This document shows, piece by piece, positions 1 through 10,729 of a stretch of 64,000 nt of DNA (the stretch's first letter is position 1; every line of letters begins with the position of its first letter). The DNA comes from Microplitis mediator (lineage: Eukaryota; Arthropoda; Insecta; Hymenoptera; Braconidae): assembly GCF_029852145.1 (NCBI RefSeq), contig NC_079975.1:23875364-23939363 (forward strand), read 5' to 3'. The notes beneath the pieces were generated by a model. It did no database searches, was not told the DNA's origin, and was given only the letters and a program-made list of their open reading frames with translations. A program made the position numbers and the translations under genes.

Positions 1-140
1 TTATTATTATTATTTATGTCATCTGTATTGGTGTTAGTGCGGATTTTAATTTTTTAAAAAATCACTTGTTCCAACCGAGATTCGAACCCTGATCTCCCGC
101 GCGCGAGTCCTTTCCTATGTCTGACGACCTGATGTCTCCT
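1..140 (-). repeat. tRNA-derived SINE-like fragment (3' half)
   Basis: Read on the minus strand, positions 92-80 carry a B-box-like motif (CAGGGTTCGAATC), preceded by a GC-rich stem-like stretch (GCGCGCGGGAG). About 80 bases later the sequence ends in a run of TAA units (14-1) at the window edge. An internal pol III B box followed by a short body and a simple-repeat tail is the usual layout of a tRNA-derived SINE. The A box is not clear and the element runs off the window, so it is called a fragment. Confidence 0.45.
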
Positions 141-194
141 TTGAACAAAAGTTTCAGAACTTGTAATACATATTTGTATATGCTATCCCCACGC

Positions 195-445
195 ACTGTT
201 AATTTTATCTATACATAGTAGAATTTACTATACAGATAGTAAAAAAATATAATCGTGTTAGCAAAAAATACATTACGCATAGTAATTTTTACTATCTTAT
301 TATGTAATTATTACTAACTAGTAAATTTTACTAAACGTTTAGTAATAATTACAATACAGAATGTATTTTTTCATATCTGTCAGTAAATTTTACTATAGTA
401 TTGTAATTTTTACTATACTTTTTTTATCCGTGTGAGTAAAATGAT
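195..445. repeat. AT-rich foldback with TAGTAA/TTACTA subrepeats
   Basis: The segment is built from short inverted pieces of the type TTTACTAT and ATAGTAAA repeated on both strands, with a symmetrical centre near 315-345 (TTACTAA facing TTAGTAA). No coding frame spans it. It resembles a degraded foldback or miniature inverted-repeat element. Its ends are not sharp. Confidence 0.4.
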
Positions 446-469
446 AATAATGAGTAAAAAAATAGTGTA

Positions 470-760
470 TGAGCTCGACACACAAGTTGTCAAGCTCGTA
501 GGTAGGTTGTGAGGGTATATAACTACATAATGGAGCTTGTAGGGCTCACGCAGTGTGAAATTACAACGTCAGCTTGGGGCACATGAACAAGGAAGGTGAG
601 GTTGAGCTCGTTCGTCGAAACGGATCGGATGTTACGCGTCTCTACCGAGGCTGGTAGTCCGTTGTCGAGAAGTGACAGAAACGCCGAGTAGCGCTCGATT
701 TCAACCCTCAGGGTCTACATTCACGACAAGCACATATGTATATATATATAAACTTGAAGT
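470..760. other. GC-richer unique island, possible promoter or first exon
   Basis: This stretch is clearly richer in G and C than its neighbours and is not repeated elsewhere in the window. It holds TATATAA at about 515 and, about 80 bases on, a plausible splice donor (AAG/GTGAGG, near 594). These could be a core promoter and short first exon on the plus strand, but each motif is common by chance in such sequence. No protein is recognised. Confidence 0.15.
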
Positions 761-2240
761 CTATCTCAACTAGTCGATAATCCAAGTTACCTGGTCAATA
801 CGCTATCTCTAGGTAACATACTGATTGAAATTTACTTAGCAATTAGTCAATCGACCATGTAAGCAGTCCATTAATTTCAAATAATTACTGATTAAGGCGA
901 CGGTAAAATTAAAATTTGTATGAAATAAAATAAAAAATTTTAAAAAATTTAAAAATCAAATATTTTAATGTAAAAAAAAAAAAAAAAAAAAAAAATGTAT
1001 GCTGGTGCTTTAGGGAATTTTCGACAGAAACTCGGGAAGTAAGTTGAGATTTTAAAGATCCAGACAAAGGAGGATCAGAGCCAGGAATGGAACGCAACTC
1101 TTGTTTTTCTCTAGAGACACGTACAGCTTGGAAAAGAGTTTGTCTTTACTTGTTGTTCTTGTGTTGTACATGTTTTTATAGCAAACCGTAAGGAATCAGA
1201 GTGTGGATACGTGCCACTTTACTGGACAGCTGAAAAAATATTTATAGAGATATCTTTCTGAGGTTTCTCTTGGAAAGTATTTGTCTAGTGATTGTTTTTA
1301 AAATAGTAATTAATAAATTAATCAATTTTTTTTTTGTTGTATGCCACTGGATCTTGGTTTTATTAAAGTAAAGTTAAGATGTGTGGCAGATATACAGAGA
1401 GATTGGATTTAAAATGAGTATGCTTTAGTACTTGGGCTTAGGGATATATAGGGATCGATAGAAACTTGTGGTTAAACTCTATTACATCCGAGATAAATCC
1501 CTGTTAAATTACAACTATAAAAGTGTAATATTGAAAGCGAATTGGGATTGTAAATGTATCAAATGCTTTTTTATAATTTTTAAATTAAATTTAAATTTTA
1601 TTAATAATTTTTGTTTGTGTTTGGTGACAATATTGTTCATAAATTATCGAGTGTTTATTGTGAAAATATTTTTAAATTTATTTTTTGTTTGCTGTACATT
1701 TTTCACTAGTATGTTATGTTTTCTATGAAATAATTATACTATTGTAATATTACACTTTATATAAAACAACCGGCAGCTGTGTACTAATATTTCAAACAAC
1801 ATGTGATACTTGAACACAAACGAAATATTGAAAATCAATTTTTTTTTTAAATTGTTGAAATATATTCCAGTTGAAAAATTAAGTTCGTTTATTATGTAAT
1901 AAAAAGTTATTTAAATTTTTTCATACATTGAGCGCGAAAACGCTGAGTGCATTTTATTAACGCACTTATATTTTTGACAGATTCGTTTACAATAAATTGT
2001 TTCTATGAGTTTTATATCAATGATTACATCAAAGATGATATTAATAGACGATTGTGATAATAAAAGATATTGATGAGAACTACTGAATGTAAGAATAATC
2101 GCGAGCTCGTGAATTCTCGTATATATTTCAGGATGCGATCTTTATAGTCTTGAACTACTGAATATTAACTGTGAATTCGTTTAACGCTTGTCTATCAATC
2201 TAAAAATAGCAAAAAAATTATCGTTGAAATGCCATTTTAA
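761..2240. other. AT-rich sequence without recognisable gene
   Basis: About 1.5 kb of unique-looking AT-rich DNA containing a 23-base poly(A) run near 973-995. The short open frames here (62 and 86 codons) have low-complexity compositions dominated by Phe, Leu, Asn and Lys. I see no gene. Confidence 0.5.
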
Positions 2241-2276
2241 AATTGGGTTTATTGTTTGTATTTGAATTTTTTTTCT

Positions 2277-2365
2277 TTTTAAACTTCCCGCGAAGAAAAT
2301 TGAAACTTTACAAAAAAAAAGTTATTGATTTCGGTCCGATTTTCGAAAATCAAGTTTTCATCAGA
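2277..2365 (+). repeat. 'CTTCCCGC' interspersed family, partial copy
   Basis: It matches by eye the start of the copies at 3219, 4341 and 54905: CTTCCCGC, then GAAAATTGAAA, then GTTATTGATTTCGGTCCGAT, a short TTTTCGAAAATC palindrome and TCATCAGATCCTG. The copy breaks off after this head and is followed by a different sequence with GGGAAA/CCCAAT subrepeats (about 2375-2640). Confidence 0.6.
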
Positions 2366-2374
2366 TCCTGTCTA

Positions 2375-2640
2375 GAAAGTACTGTGGGATTGCCCAGAGT
2401 TTACATGTGGACCTCATTGGGATCTAATAAGGCATGCCCAATAGGGAAATCCATATGAGGACCCAATGAAAACCCAACTGGGAAATCCTACTCGAAAAAA
2501 AATTAAATTATTGTAAGTTTTATCCTATTGGGGCTTGTAGGGAACCTTAGTGGGAAAACCCAATGTGGAAATAAAAAAATTATTGTCACTTGTCCTCATT
2601 GGGTTCGGTGTGGGATCAAAGTGGGAAAACCCAACGTGCA
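2375..2640. repeat. Degenerate subrepeats with GGGAAAACCCAAT motifs
   Basis: Motifs such as CCTCATTGGG, GGGAAATCC, GTGGGAAAACCCAA and CCTATTGGGG recur several times at irregular spacing on both strands. This looks like a decayed repeat with inverted internal motifs. No gene or clean boundary is visible. Confidence 0.35.
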
Positions 2641-2643
2641 AAA

Positions 2644-3217
2644 GTACGTCGATTATTGCACCACGAATTTTTCATGTTTTCATCAGTAATTCTTTGGTGT
2701 CATAACAAATATACTATCAATACTCACGTGATCATATACGTGGGTCAAAGTCAACTGTCTGATGGTTTTTTTGTATTTATTATTTTTACTTTTTTTTTTA
2801 CCATCATTTATATTAACTATATCAGTCATTAATTTTATTACTATAACTAAAACATTCATTTAATATTTTTACGGAGTCCTAGAGAGACGCATCAGTAGAT
2901 GACCACTAGGCGCATATGCAAATTAGAGATTAAGTTGTTTATAAGGTGTTTTATTACTTATATATGTAAAAGAAAAATTTGGAAAAATAAATAACCTTTT
3001 TCAAACCAAAAAAAAAAAAAAATATACGTGGGTCAGCGCAGTGGATAGCATCAAAGACTTTGAATCAGAAGGATGTAGGTTCGAGTCCAACAGTCATCGG
3101 CATTTTTTCATTAATTAAATTCATGTATGCTTCCTCTAAATAATTTTCCTAATACGTTAAATCACATTTCGGATCAAATCGAAATTTTCTTATTTTTTTT
3201 CGCAATTTAATATTTTT
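2644..3217 (+). repeat. tRNA-like SINE copy 1, split by an insertion at 2748-3021
   Basis: After removing 2748-3021, the sequence matches 33366-33652 over its whole length by eye. The central part from about 3031 has an A-box-like GCGCAGTGGATAGC, an anticodon-loop-like ACTTTGAAT and a perfect B box, GGTTCGAGTCC (3079-3089). The pattern is closest to arthropod tRNA-Arg, though the loop triplet TTG would be Gln. Mismatched stems and body sequence on both sides make it a tRNA-derived interspersed repeat, not a functional tRNA. Confidence 0.65.
2748..3021 (+). mobile_element. 5'-truncated poly(A) retroelement with 14-bp TSD
   Basis: This 274-bp segment interrupts SINE copy 1. It is flanked by an exact 14-bp direct repeat, ATATACGTGGGTCA, at 2734-2747 and 3022-3035, and ends in a poly(A) run just before the second copy, with AATAAA about 30 bases upstream of the tail. 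A poly(A) tail plus a variable-length target-site duplication is the signature of target-primed reverse transcription by LINE machinery. No reverse-transcriptase codons remain, so it is a 3' fragment or a non-autonomous passenger. Confidence 0.75.
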
Positions 3218-3218
3218 A

Positions 3219-3460
3219 ACTTCCCGCTAAGAAAATTGAAAATTTTAAAAAATTCGGAAAGTTATTGGTTTCGGTCCGATTCGCGAAAACCGAATTTCTA
3301 TCAGATTTTGACGTTTTGAGGTTCTAGGAAGCTATCCTGACTAATTTCACGATGATGTCCGAGTGTATGTATGTGTGCACGTACGTACGTATGTATGTAT
3401 GTAAATATTCATAACTCTTGAACGGATTAACCGATTTTGATCTTTGAGGTGTCATATTTA
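3219..3460 (+). repeat. 'CTTCCCGC' interspersed family copy
   Basis: Features in order match 4341-4570 and 54905-55170: CTTCCCGCTAAG, TTGGTTTCGGTCCGATT, TTCTATCAGATTTTGACG, GAGGTTCTAGGAAGCTAT, a TATG/TACG simple-repeat patch (3363-3403), then GAACGGATTAACCGATTTTG. The fixed order of conserved blocks around a hypervariable TATG patch defines the family. Termini are not clear enough to class it (non-autonomous DNA element or Helitron relative are both possible). Confidence 0.7.
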
Positions 3461-4340
3461 ATTTAAATTGACTAAAATTTAATTTTGATAAATTAAATTA
3501 TCTTTAGAATAAATATATATAGATGTAATATGTTTAAATGTAAAATAAAAAACAAATAAAGAACTTTTCAAGTGTTAATACTCGTGATTTGCGAGTTCGT
3601 TTTGAATATTGGATTCGCAAATGTGTAAGTTGAATTTTGCGAGATATGAATATTGACTGTAGAAACGTTGTTGGCTCATTCCTATTTCATATTTGACAAT
3701 AAAACTCGATTTTAGATATATAACATCTTTTGTTTTACTTTATGTATGTATCAGCGCACACACGTAGTTTCTACTACATTAACTACTCATGCGCGAAAAC
3801 TTGGTAATGATATGATTATACTTATTTTTATAACTTGTGCAAATTTGAATAATACTATTGATATAATATTCTGAGTAGAATATAGATTTTTATTTATTAT
3901 TATAAGTTGCTAGATGGAGAAATTTAATTTATTACAACAAAGTAAATTTATTGATTTTGAATTATTTTTAAAAGTTTAAATAAACTTTTATATTTTACTT
4001 CAGAATAATATCTTAATAAGTTATTTAGACCAATAAGTGAATTGGAAAAGTTGTCAAAAGGTTTTCTTTTGAGGATTTGAATTATTTGAGATTTATAAAA
4101 AATTTATAATAAAATTTTCATCGAAAACGGGTCAATAGTACTAATAATAACTTTTCTTTGTTTGAAATTGTACTGCATCTTATTAAAATTTAATTTCATT
4201 TTATGGCAGGTGAAAATCTTTATTACAAATTTAATTAAATTATAAAGGAAACTCGGAAGAACTGAATATTCTATTTCGATGAAATCTGACAGCAATTTTG
4301 ATAAAAATCAAAAGTTTTTTGCCGGGGCTGTATAAAATTT
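3461..4340. other. Unique AT-rich stretch, no gene seen
   Basis: No repeat shared with the rest of the window and no convincing coding frame. A 63-codon frame on the minus strand (4104-4295) has no recognisable motif. Confidence 0.45.
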
Positions 4341-5290
4341 TTAACTTCCCGCTTAGAAAATTGAAAATTTTCAAAAATTCGAGAAGTTATTGGTTTCGGT
4401 CCAATTTTCGAAAATCGAATTTCTAAGAGATCTTAACGTTCTGAGGTTCTAGGAAGCTATTCTGACTAATTTCAAGATGATGTCCGACTGTATGTATGTA
4501 TGTACGTATGTATGTAAATACTCTGTAACTTTTTGAACGGATAAACCGATTTGGCTATTTGAGGTCACGTTTTAACCGGCTTATTAATTCTAACAACTTT
4601 TGAGAAATTGAGCATAATCGGTACGGTAAGTTCGGAAATATTTAAAAAATAACATTTTTTCAAAGCTGTTTTTTTTTTGATAACTTGCAATGTACTCGAG
4701 GGATTAATTCCAATCAGCTCTAAAATTTTTTGGTTCCATGCGTTTTGAGCACCTGACAAAATATCCCCGACAAAATATCTCTGGACAAAATATCCCCAGT
4801 TTTGTGTCAGTTTTTTTGGCTTTTTTCACTATTTTTGCTTTCTTTTCATGGGGATATTTTGTCCGGAGATATTTTGTCGGAGATATTTTGTCGGAGATAT
4901 TTTGTCAGGGATATTTTGTCAGGTGCTCAAAACGCCTGATACCAAATTTTTTAAGCCGCGTCGAATGCCACCTCAACGATCAAAATTGGTTCGGTTAGTA
5001 TACGAAAAATCAAGTTTACAAATTCGACTCCCAGGACTTTCTTTTAAGAAATTTAATGTCATACAAGAATATTCTAGAGCCGGATTTCTATCTCACACGG
5101 TTCAAAAGTTATAATATTTTTAATAAAAAAAAAATTTTTTGCATGTTATTTAAATGGGAAATTTCAAATGGCTACCGACATTTTTTAAAATTGAGCTAAA
5201 AATTTTGCACAATGAGAGAATTTTTTTCTCGATATATAGGTCCTTTTTGAGACGTAAATTCGATATGTTGGTTTTTTTGGCTCACCCTAA
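4341..5290 (+). repeat. Longer 'CTTCCCGC' family copy, interrupted at 4740-4935
   Basis: It starts with CTTCCCGCTTAG and carries the same conserved blocks and TATG patch as 3219-3460. It continues further (GAACGGATAAACCGATT, GAGCATAATCGGTACGG, AATCAGCTCTAAAATTTT, CCGCGTCGAATGCCACCT), blocks also present in the diverged copy at 37590-37850. A foldback element has landed between the last two blocks. The end near 5265-5290 (TTTTTTTGGCTCACCCTAA) resembles the terminus of the element at 47681-48575, so another remnant may lie there. Confidence 0.6.
4740..4935. mobile_element. Small foldback element with GATATTTTGTC subrepeats
   Basis: The 196-bp segment begins GCGTTTTGAGCACCTGAC and ends with the reverse complement, GTCAGGTGCTCAAAACGC. 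Inward of these, the left arm holds three ACAAAATATC units and the right arm five GATATTTTGTC units about 15 bp apart. It interrupts a copy of the CTTCCCGC family, so it is an insertion. No transposase is present, so mobility must have been supplied in trans. The two 86- and 88-codon frames here arise from the subrepeats. Confidence 0.65.
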
Positions 5291-5297
5291 TATATAC

Positions 5298-5478
5298 ACT
5301 GGTCACAAAAATTAAGAGATAGAAAAAAAATTTGATATCCAGATCTGAAAACTAGAAACTTAAAGCTACAATTTCTTTTTTTGTTTTTTCTACGACCATT
5401 TTTCACCGAGTCACAGCATGTAGAAAATCACCCAAAAATTTAAAATTATTTTTCTATCCCTTATTTTTTGTGACCAGT
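5298..5478. mobile_element. MITE-like element with ACTGGTCACAAAAA ends
   Basis: The left end ACTGGTCACAAAAATTAAGA mirrors the right end TTATTTTTTGTGACCAGT, giving terminal inverted repeats of roughly 25-30 bp on a 181-bp element flanked by TA-rich sequence. Too small to encode anything. A non-autonomous DNA transposon is the best fit. Confidence 0.65.
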
Positions 5479-7110
5479 ATATATATATGTGTAATGATAG
5501 ACTTATCTAATAATACTTATAAAAAAATGAAAGAAAAAAAAATAATTAAGATAAAAATAACGATAAGTGAAAAAGTTAAAACTCGTGAGCTTGTAGAAAT
5601 CATGATACAGAAAGAATAAGACAAGGGATGAAACAATGAGAGTCACGTATCGCTTGTTATCTCTTGTTTATCTAAACCCAGTTGATAGTATAGAATTCCA
5701 GTCATCACAGTATCTAACTTACTTAAAATAAAAAAAAATTAGAAAATAAAATATATTTAATTTTATTTTTATACCGCACGTGTATATAAAAAAAAACTTT
5801 GTTGTTTATCTGTAATACAAGCCAATGAAAATAATGTAAACAATATGAAATTGTCGAATATCACATAATACTCGTTTATAAAATTACAATAGCCAACGCG
5901 CGCAAGTTAAATGCACTGGTTACTATCCTAAATTCATTCAGGGTTCATTCGGCTACTGTGTGTTGCTCTTAACAGATATTAACGAGCATATGCACCACGA
6001 CTGTGTGGATGCTGGCGAGCAACTTTCCGTTAACGACTCTATTTTCTCCCTTTATATACCTTTTTATATATATGTATATATATTTTTTTTATCACAGAAC
6101 GATTTTTCATATAAAAAAAAATATAAAATAAAAAAATAAAAATAGAAAATAGAGATGCGGAAAAAAATATTGAAACAACGTTCGGATAAACTTAACACTC
6201 GACAACTATTCATGTGTTTTTAAATTGTGATTTTAACTAAAAAATAATTTTATACGATTTTCACGTTATTTAATTTCATTATTTACTTTGTTAATAAATT
6301 GTAACTCTCGTTTAACGTTAAATCAACAAATATATATGGAGATATATACAGATAGAAATTTTAATTAAGTAATTTACGTACAGTAAACAAATCTAAAAAG
6401 TTTTTTTAAAATTCATTTTCTCATTCCAAGCCGACGATAAAGAATAATATTTGAACTTTTGAGAGGTTAAATAAATATTTATATTATTATAATTTTTAGT
6501 TTTTCCAAAAAAAATTAATTGAAAATTTTATAAAATTTAAAAGCTCTGAAATAATTTATAAAACGCATTATTAGCAGTAAAGTAAAAGAGATAAAAGCTA
6601 GTGAGTGAAAATAAATATTAAAAGTTTTAAAAAAAATTAAAGATATTTTGGTAATAATAGTAATGCTTACCTAATATAAGATTTCAAGAGCCTCGTTAAA
6701 GAAAAGTCATAGAAGTTTTTCTTATTCCGTTACTTGAACGAATGAAACAGTGGTTCTTCGGTAATAGTCTTGCATTTTCACTGCCCTACTTCTTCAGCCC
6801 GTTCTTTTCACTAGTTACTTAACTTTATTTTTTTTAATTCTTTAGTCGTAACCTTTCTACAACTCCAGCTTCCAAGGGATCATCCAAGTCTACTACAACA
6901 GCTACGACGCTAATTTAAAGTTTAACAAGAACTTGCACAAAAAATTAATTACAAGTTTTAGCTCCAAATGACACTTGAAATAGAATTACATATATAAATA
7001 TGTAACGCTGCATAATTTTTCTTAATAATTAAATGAGAAAAAAAAAATTTGAAAAAATTGTCGACTCTTGACAGCGGGTCAGACCAGAAAATTTTTGCTG
7101 TCCGGATGTT
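5479..7110. other. Unique AT-rich stretch with one promoter-like site
   Basis: No long coding frame. The segment 5885-6060 is GC-richer than its surroundings and, read on the minus strand, follows a strong TATA-like motif at 6050-6058. The rest is A/T-rich sequence without internal repeats shared with other parts of the window. Confidence 0.4.
6050..6058 (-). promoter_or_regulatory. TATA-box-like motif
   Basis: On the minus strand the sequence reads TATATAAAG, close to the metazoan TATA consensus, and is followed by about 150 bases of GC-richer DNA that could be a leader exon. In DNA this AT-rich such motifs occur by chance and no downstream coding exon was recognised, so this is only a lead. 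Confidence 0.18.
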
Positions 7111-7112
7111 AA

Positions 7113-7125
7113 GGGGGGGGGGGGG
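7113..7125. repeat. 13-base poly(G) run
   Basis: An uninterrupted run of 13 G in AT-rich DNA. A similar run of 12 G lies at 36811-36822. Homopolymer G runs are rare here and prone to sequencing error. Confidence 0.8.
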
Positions 7126-7776
7126 AAAGGGTCGGAAAGTCAATTTTAAAAAAATTTTTTTTCTGATACTACGCAACTTGTAAGAAATATTGTCGGAAAA
7201 TTTGAATCTACTAGGAGCAAAACTACAATAACCGCATATCGAAAGCAAATCGCAAAACCTAGGCTGCTACTCAAAAGGAGGGAATTTGTCGTAGGTTAGA
7301 GCAAAAAGATGCTTTGGATCATGTAGCAGCTGCAGGAGAGTTGCTTTATATGGAGCTGATTGGATTGACGATTCTACGTAAGTTTAAAAAAAAAAATAAA
7401 ATAAACTTCAATTGCGTTTTTCTTAGAATTTCTTTTTTAAGTCGGTAGTCAAAATTTCTCGAAAACCTTTGGACCGATTTCGCCTAAGCTTTGAACATTT
7501 TTTTGAGATACTAAGTACTCGAATCTGAACAAAAGTTTTTTTTTCCAATTACTACTTATTTTGTAATTAAACAAAAGGAGCAATTTTTGGTAAAAATCAG
7601 AGTTTTTTTATTGCACCTGTACCAAAAATTCAAAAATGAATACTAAGATAAACTTATGAACTAGAGAAATCTTTTTGGTTTTTTGGTTTCCGATGAAGCA
7701 GTCATGAGTTATCCTGCCTACCGCATGGAGGCTTTCTTTTGAGGTGACTCGGTTCTCTTTACTATCACTGGCTTAC

Positions 7777-8328
7777 TCTCTAAACATGAATTAGTAAAAT
7801 AAGTGAATATTCACTAATTCAGAGTGCAAATCGTATCACTTTTTGGAATTAGTGGTTCGATTTGCACTCTGAATTAGTGATTATTCACTTATTTCCACTA
7901 TTTTCACTAATTCACTAGCTATTAAAAAGAACAATGTAAATTTCAAAATGCCATACTTTTCTACTGTGCTATATGAGCAATCATTTGTTGTATCCATTAT
8001 CCGTCTTTGGTAAGAATTACCCTTAGAACTGATCCAATCAGGCAGTATTGAGATCTTTAAGAACAAGTTGTATGATTACCTACTAAATCTAGATTTTAAT
8101 TAACGAAATTTGTAACGGGGTATCGTTGAACTTCACATCTCTCATTATTTTTGTATTTTTGTCCGAATGACCGATTTAAATTGATAGTATTTTTGTTGTT
8201 TGATCACTTCAAATTTTTTTTCTACTGCTGTAAGTTCATCTGTATGATTTCACTTTGCCATTTGGCTTGTACCTTGGCATGAAAATTTAGTAAATAAAAA
8301 AAAAATAATAGTAATTCATGTTTAGAGA
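7777..8328. mobile_element. AATTAGTGA-type inverted-repeat element carrying a retrotransposon fragment
   Basis: The left end TCTCTAAACATGAATTAGT (7777) mirrors the right end AGTAATTCATGTTTAGAGA (to 8328). The left arm contains a near-perfect hairpin at 7815-7885, where CTAATTCAGAGTGCAAATCG faces CGATTTGCACTCTGAATTAG. A retrotransposon 3' end (8017-8310) occupies much of the interior, so the structure is nested. Relatives occur at 32991-33854 and near 51592-51672. Confidence 0.6.
8017..8310 (+). pseudogene. Non-LTR retrotransposon ORF2 C-terminus plus 3' UTR (fragment)
   Basis: Positions 8017-8103 encode LPLELIQSGSIEIFKNKLYD followed by about eight residues and a TAA stop at 8101-8103. The same reading (LPPDIIGAFSIEVFKTKLFD) occurs at 27758-27844. 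The pattern LP-x-(3-9)-S-I-x-x-FK-x-KL is typical of the extreme C-terminus of LINE-type endonuclease/reverse-transcriptase polyproteins. The 3' UTR ends with CCTTGGCATGAAAATTTAG and an A-rich tail. A stop codon just upstream shows that the catalytic domains are missing: a dead, 5'-truncated copy. Confidence 0.6.
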
Positions 8329-10567
8329 ATATTTTTCAGTATTTTTTTATGAAAATTTAGCAAAATATTCTTGGAATGATGCTTAATAATGTCACTAATT
8401 TAAAGGATTTTAATAAGGAAGGTACTTAAAAAAAAAAAATCACAAAAATATCCTCTTTTTTTTTGTATCTCAGACCCTTTTCTCCCCTTAAAGAGTCGGA
8501 TATATTATATATGACATTTTCAAATTTATCGATTAATTTTTTTAGAATTATGGAAAAAAATTATTTTTCCAAAATTTTTATTATATTTTGGAAAAATTCA
8601 AAATTTACTAGACGAATTCAGTCCAATTTTCAAATTAAAGTTTCATTTAATCTTTTTCAAAGTCAGAATAACTGCCCAAGACATGAAAACATCGGAATCA
8701 TTGGAAAATTGATTGATCGAAAATTAGACCGAAATCGATAAACTTTCCGCCTGATTTAAAAATTTCAAATATTCTCAGCGGAAATTTAAAAAAGTAAATA
8801 TAATAATTTCAGTAAATACACGATATACAAATGATTAATGCAAAAATAAACATTATTTATTCATGAATTTCTGGAAAGCTTTTGGAGCTAAAACGGAAAG
8901 CTCGATTGAATGACGGTGGTTCAGTGAGACGTGTTACCATCTCCAAGGATTGAGAGCATCGAATCGTGAATAATCCAGCACAATGCTAGAGCGTTTCTAA
9001 GCTTCTTAGTCTGCTGGTTGAGCCTATACGATGTTCACACACTCACTTTTTATGTCTCTTTATTTACTTATTAACAAACTTTAAAGTTTAATTTGAAAGA
9101 ATATTCCAACATATGTGTGCTTTTATACTATTCCATACTTTTTTAAAATAAAATTTAACATTAGTACGACGAGATAAGATAACATATACAGATAAACTTT
9201 CATAAAATTTAACATAAATATTAAAATTTTATGTTTCATTTCTGACTTGTTCTTCAGTAGATGAATCATTTATTTTTTTGAACAAACCGACTTGCTGAGC
9301 AGTAAACTTGATTTTATTTTTAACTTTTCTAGGTGAAATTGATAAAACAAATAAACAAATTGAAAAAAGTGGTACTATGGTTTCTGTTTAGTTTACAGAA
9401 AATAAAAACTCTCATTGTTTATTTTTATGAAAAATCTATTGCGATTTGAACAAAAGATAAATTATTGTGTTGGCTCTCTAGAGAAAAAGACGCAAAGCAA
9501 AAATTATACCTAGAGGGTAAAAGTATTTCAACCAATCTCGCCTTCTATTGCCCGAGAAAAACTTTGAAATTTCATAACTGGGAGCTTGAAAGTTGGCTCG
9601 ATCTCTTCGCGTGGATTGCCCTTGTTCGTAGTCATGACCATCTCTATCTTTATCTTATACCTCGGAATTTCTCGTAAATCAGCCTAGAGTTGGATTAATT
9701 CTCCGTCCACAGTTCTGCCCAAGAATATCATTTAATAAACCTTTCTCTTTTAACTTTTAATTGTGTAATAAAATACATTTCAAACTTTTATAATTCATCA
9801 TACAACAAACATAAGTAAATGTTGAGTTCAAAATTATTATTCTGTTTTTTTAAGGTTCTAGTGACAGTCGTCAGAAAAAGATGGAAAAGTTTCTACGTTA
9901 ATTTCTGATATAAATTCATCTAGTGTAATGGATCCTTATGAGGCAGATTTGAAAAAATTTTTCTACAATATGTTATATTTCGTCGGGTCGCATCGAATAA
10001 TACCATTGGCTTGAAATATATGTGATTGCAATGACATTTCGTGTACTTATTATTTGGGTCAATGCCTTAATCAAGTTTAAAGATGAGCAGAATCGATCGG
10101 TTAGTTTAGATATAGTGGGCAGGAAGAATTTTTTTTTCATTTAAAAAAAAAATGAACTTCCATTGAAATATCTTTGAAACAACTATTAAACAAAAAGTCG
10201 TAGCTCAATTTTGTTAAATGCATTTCAAAGTTCGTGCAACTAGCTTTAATTTTCGTTATTCAACTTGCTTTCACAATTGTTTCTTCAAACTTTTCGATGG
10301 GTTTTAAAATTTGAAAAATTTGAAAAATAATAAACTTCTGCAGCTTTGTCTTCTGACATCCATCGAATGACACGTCATAATTAAATTTTGTAAAGTGTAT
10401 GTTGTAGCTTACAAAATAAGCTTTGGTTAAAACTATTATAACTTTATTGGAATATTTGTCTTTTGTATTTTATGGGGTTTCAAAGGAAAAGCGCCTGTAT
10501 GATTTTCGTGGTATCGGAAATATGTCCAGATGAAAATTCCTACAATTTTGAAACGATTGAAGCGTGA
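8329..10567. other. Mostly unique sequence, no recognised gene
   Basis: About 2.2 kb. A decayed minus-strand piece of the CTTCCCGC family may lie at 8690-8760 (ATTAGACCGAAATCG, then AAACTTTCCGC). GC-richer patches occur at 8875-9020 and 9460-9730. The latter contains a 70-codon open frame (9465-9677) with no recognised domain and no supporting splice or promoter signals. Confidence 0.4.
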
Positions 10568-10692
10568 AAAAATTTGAAAAATCCAAAAGTGCGCGACTCA
10601 TAATGCTCATTTATTATGAAATAATAGAATAATCATAAAAGAATGGCGGGAAGCACGAATAAATTTAAAATATATAAAATTTTCTTTCCTTA

Positions 10693-10729
<37 letters not shown>

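Noticed and set aside
3028..3110. Functional tRNA gene (A and B boxes present)
   Set aside because: Stems are mismatched, no aminoacyl stem closes, and the same sequence with shared flanks is repeated at 33459-33540, so it is part of an interspersed repeat.
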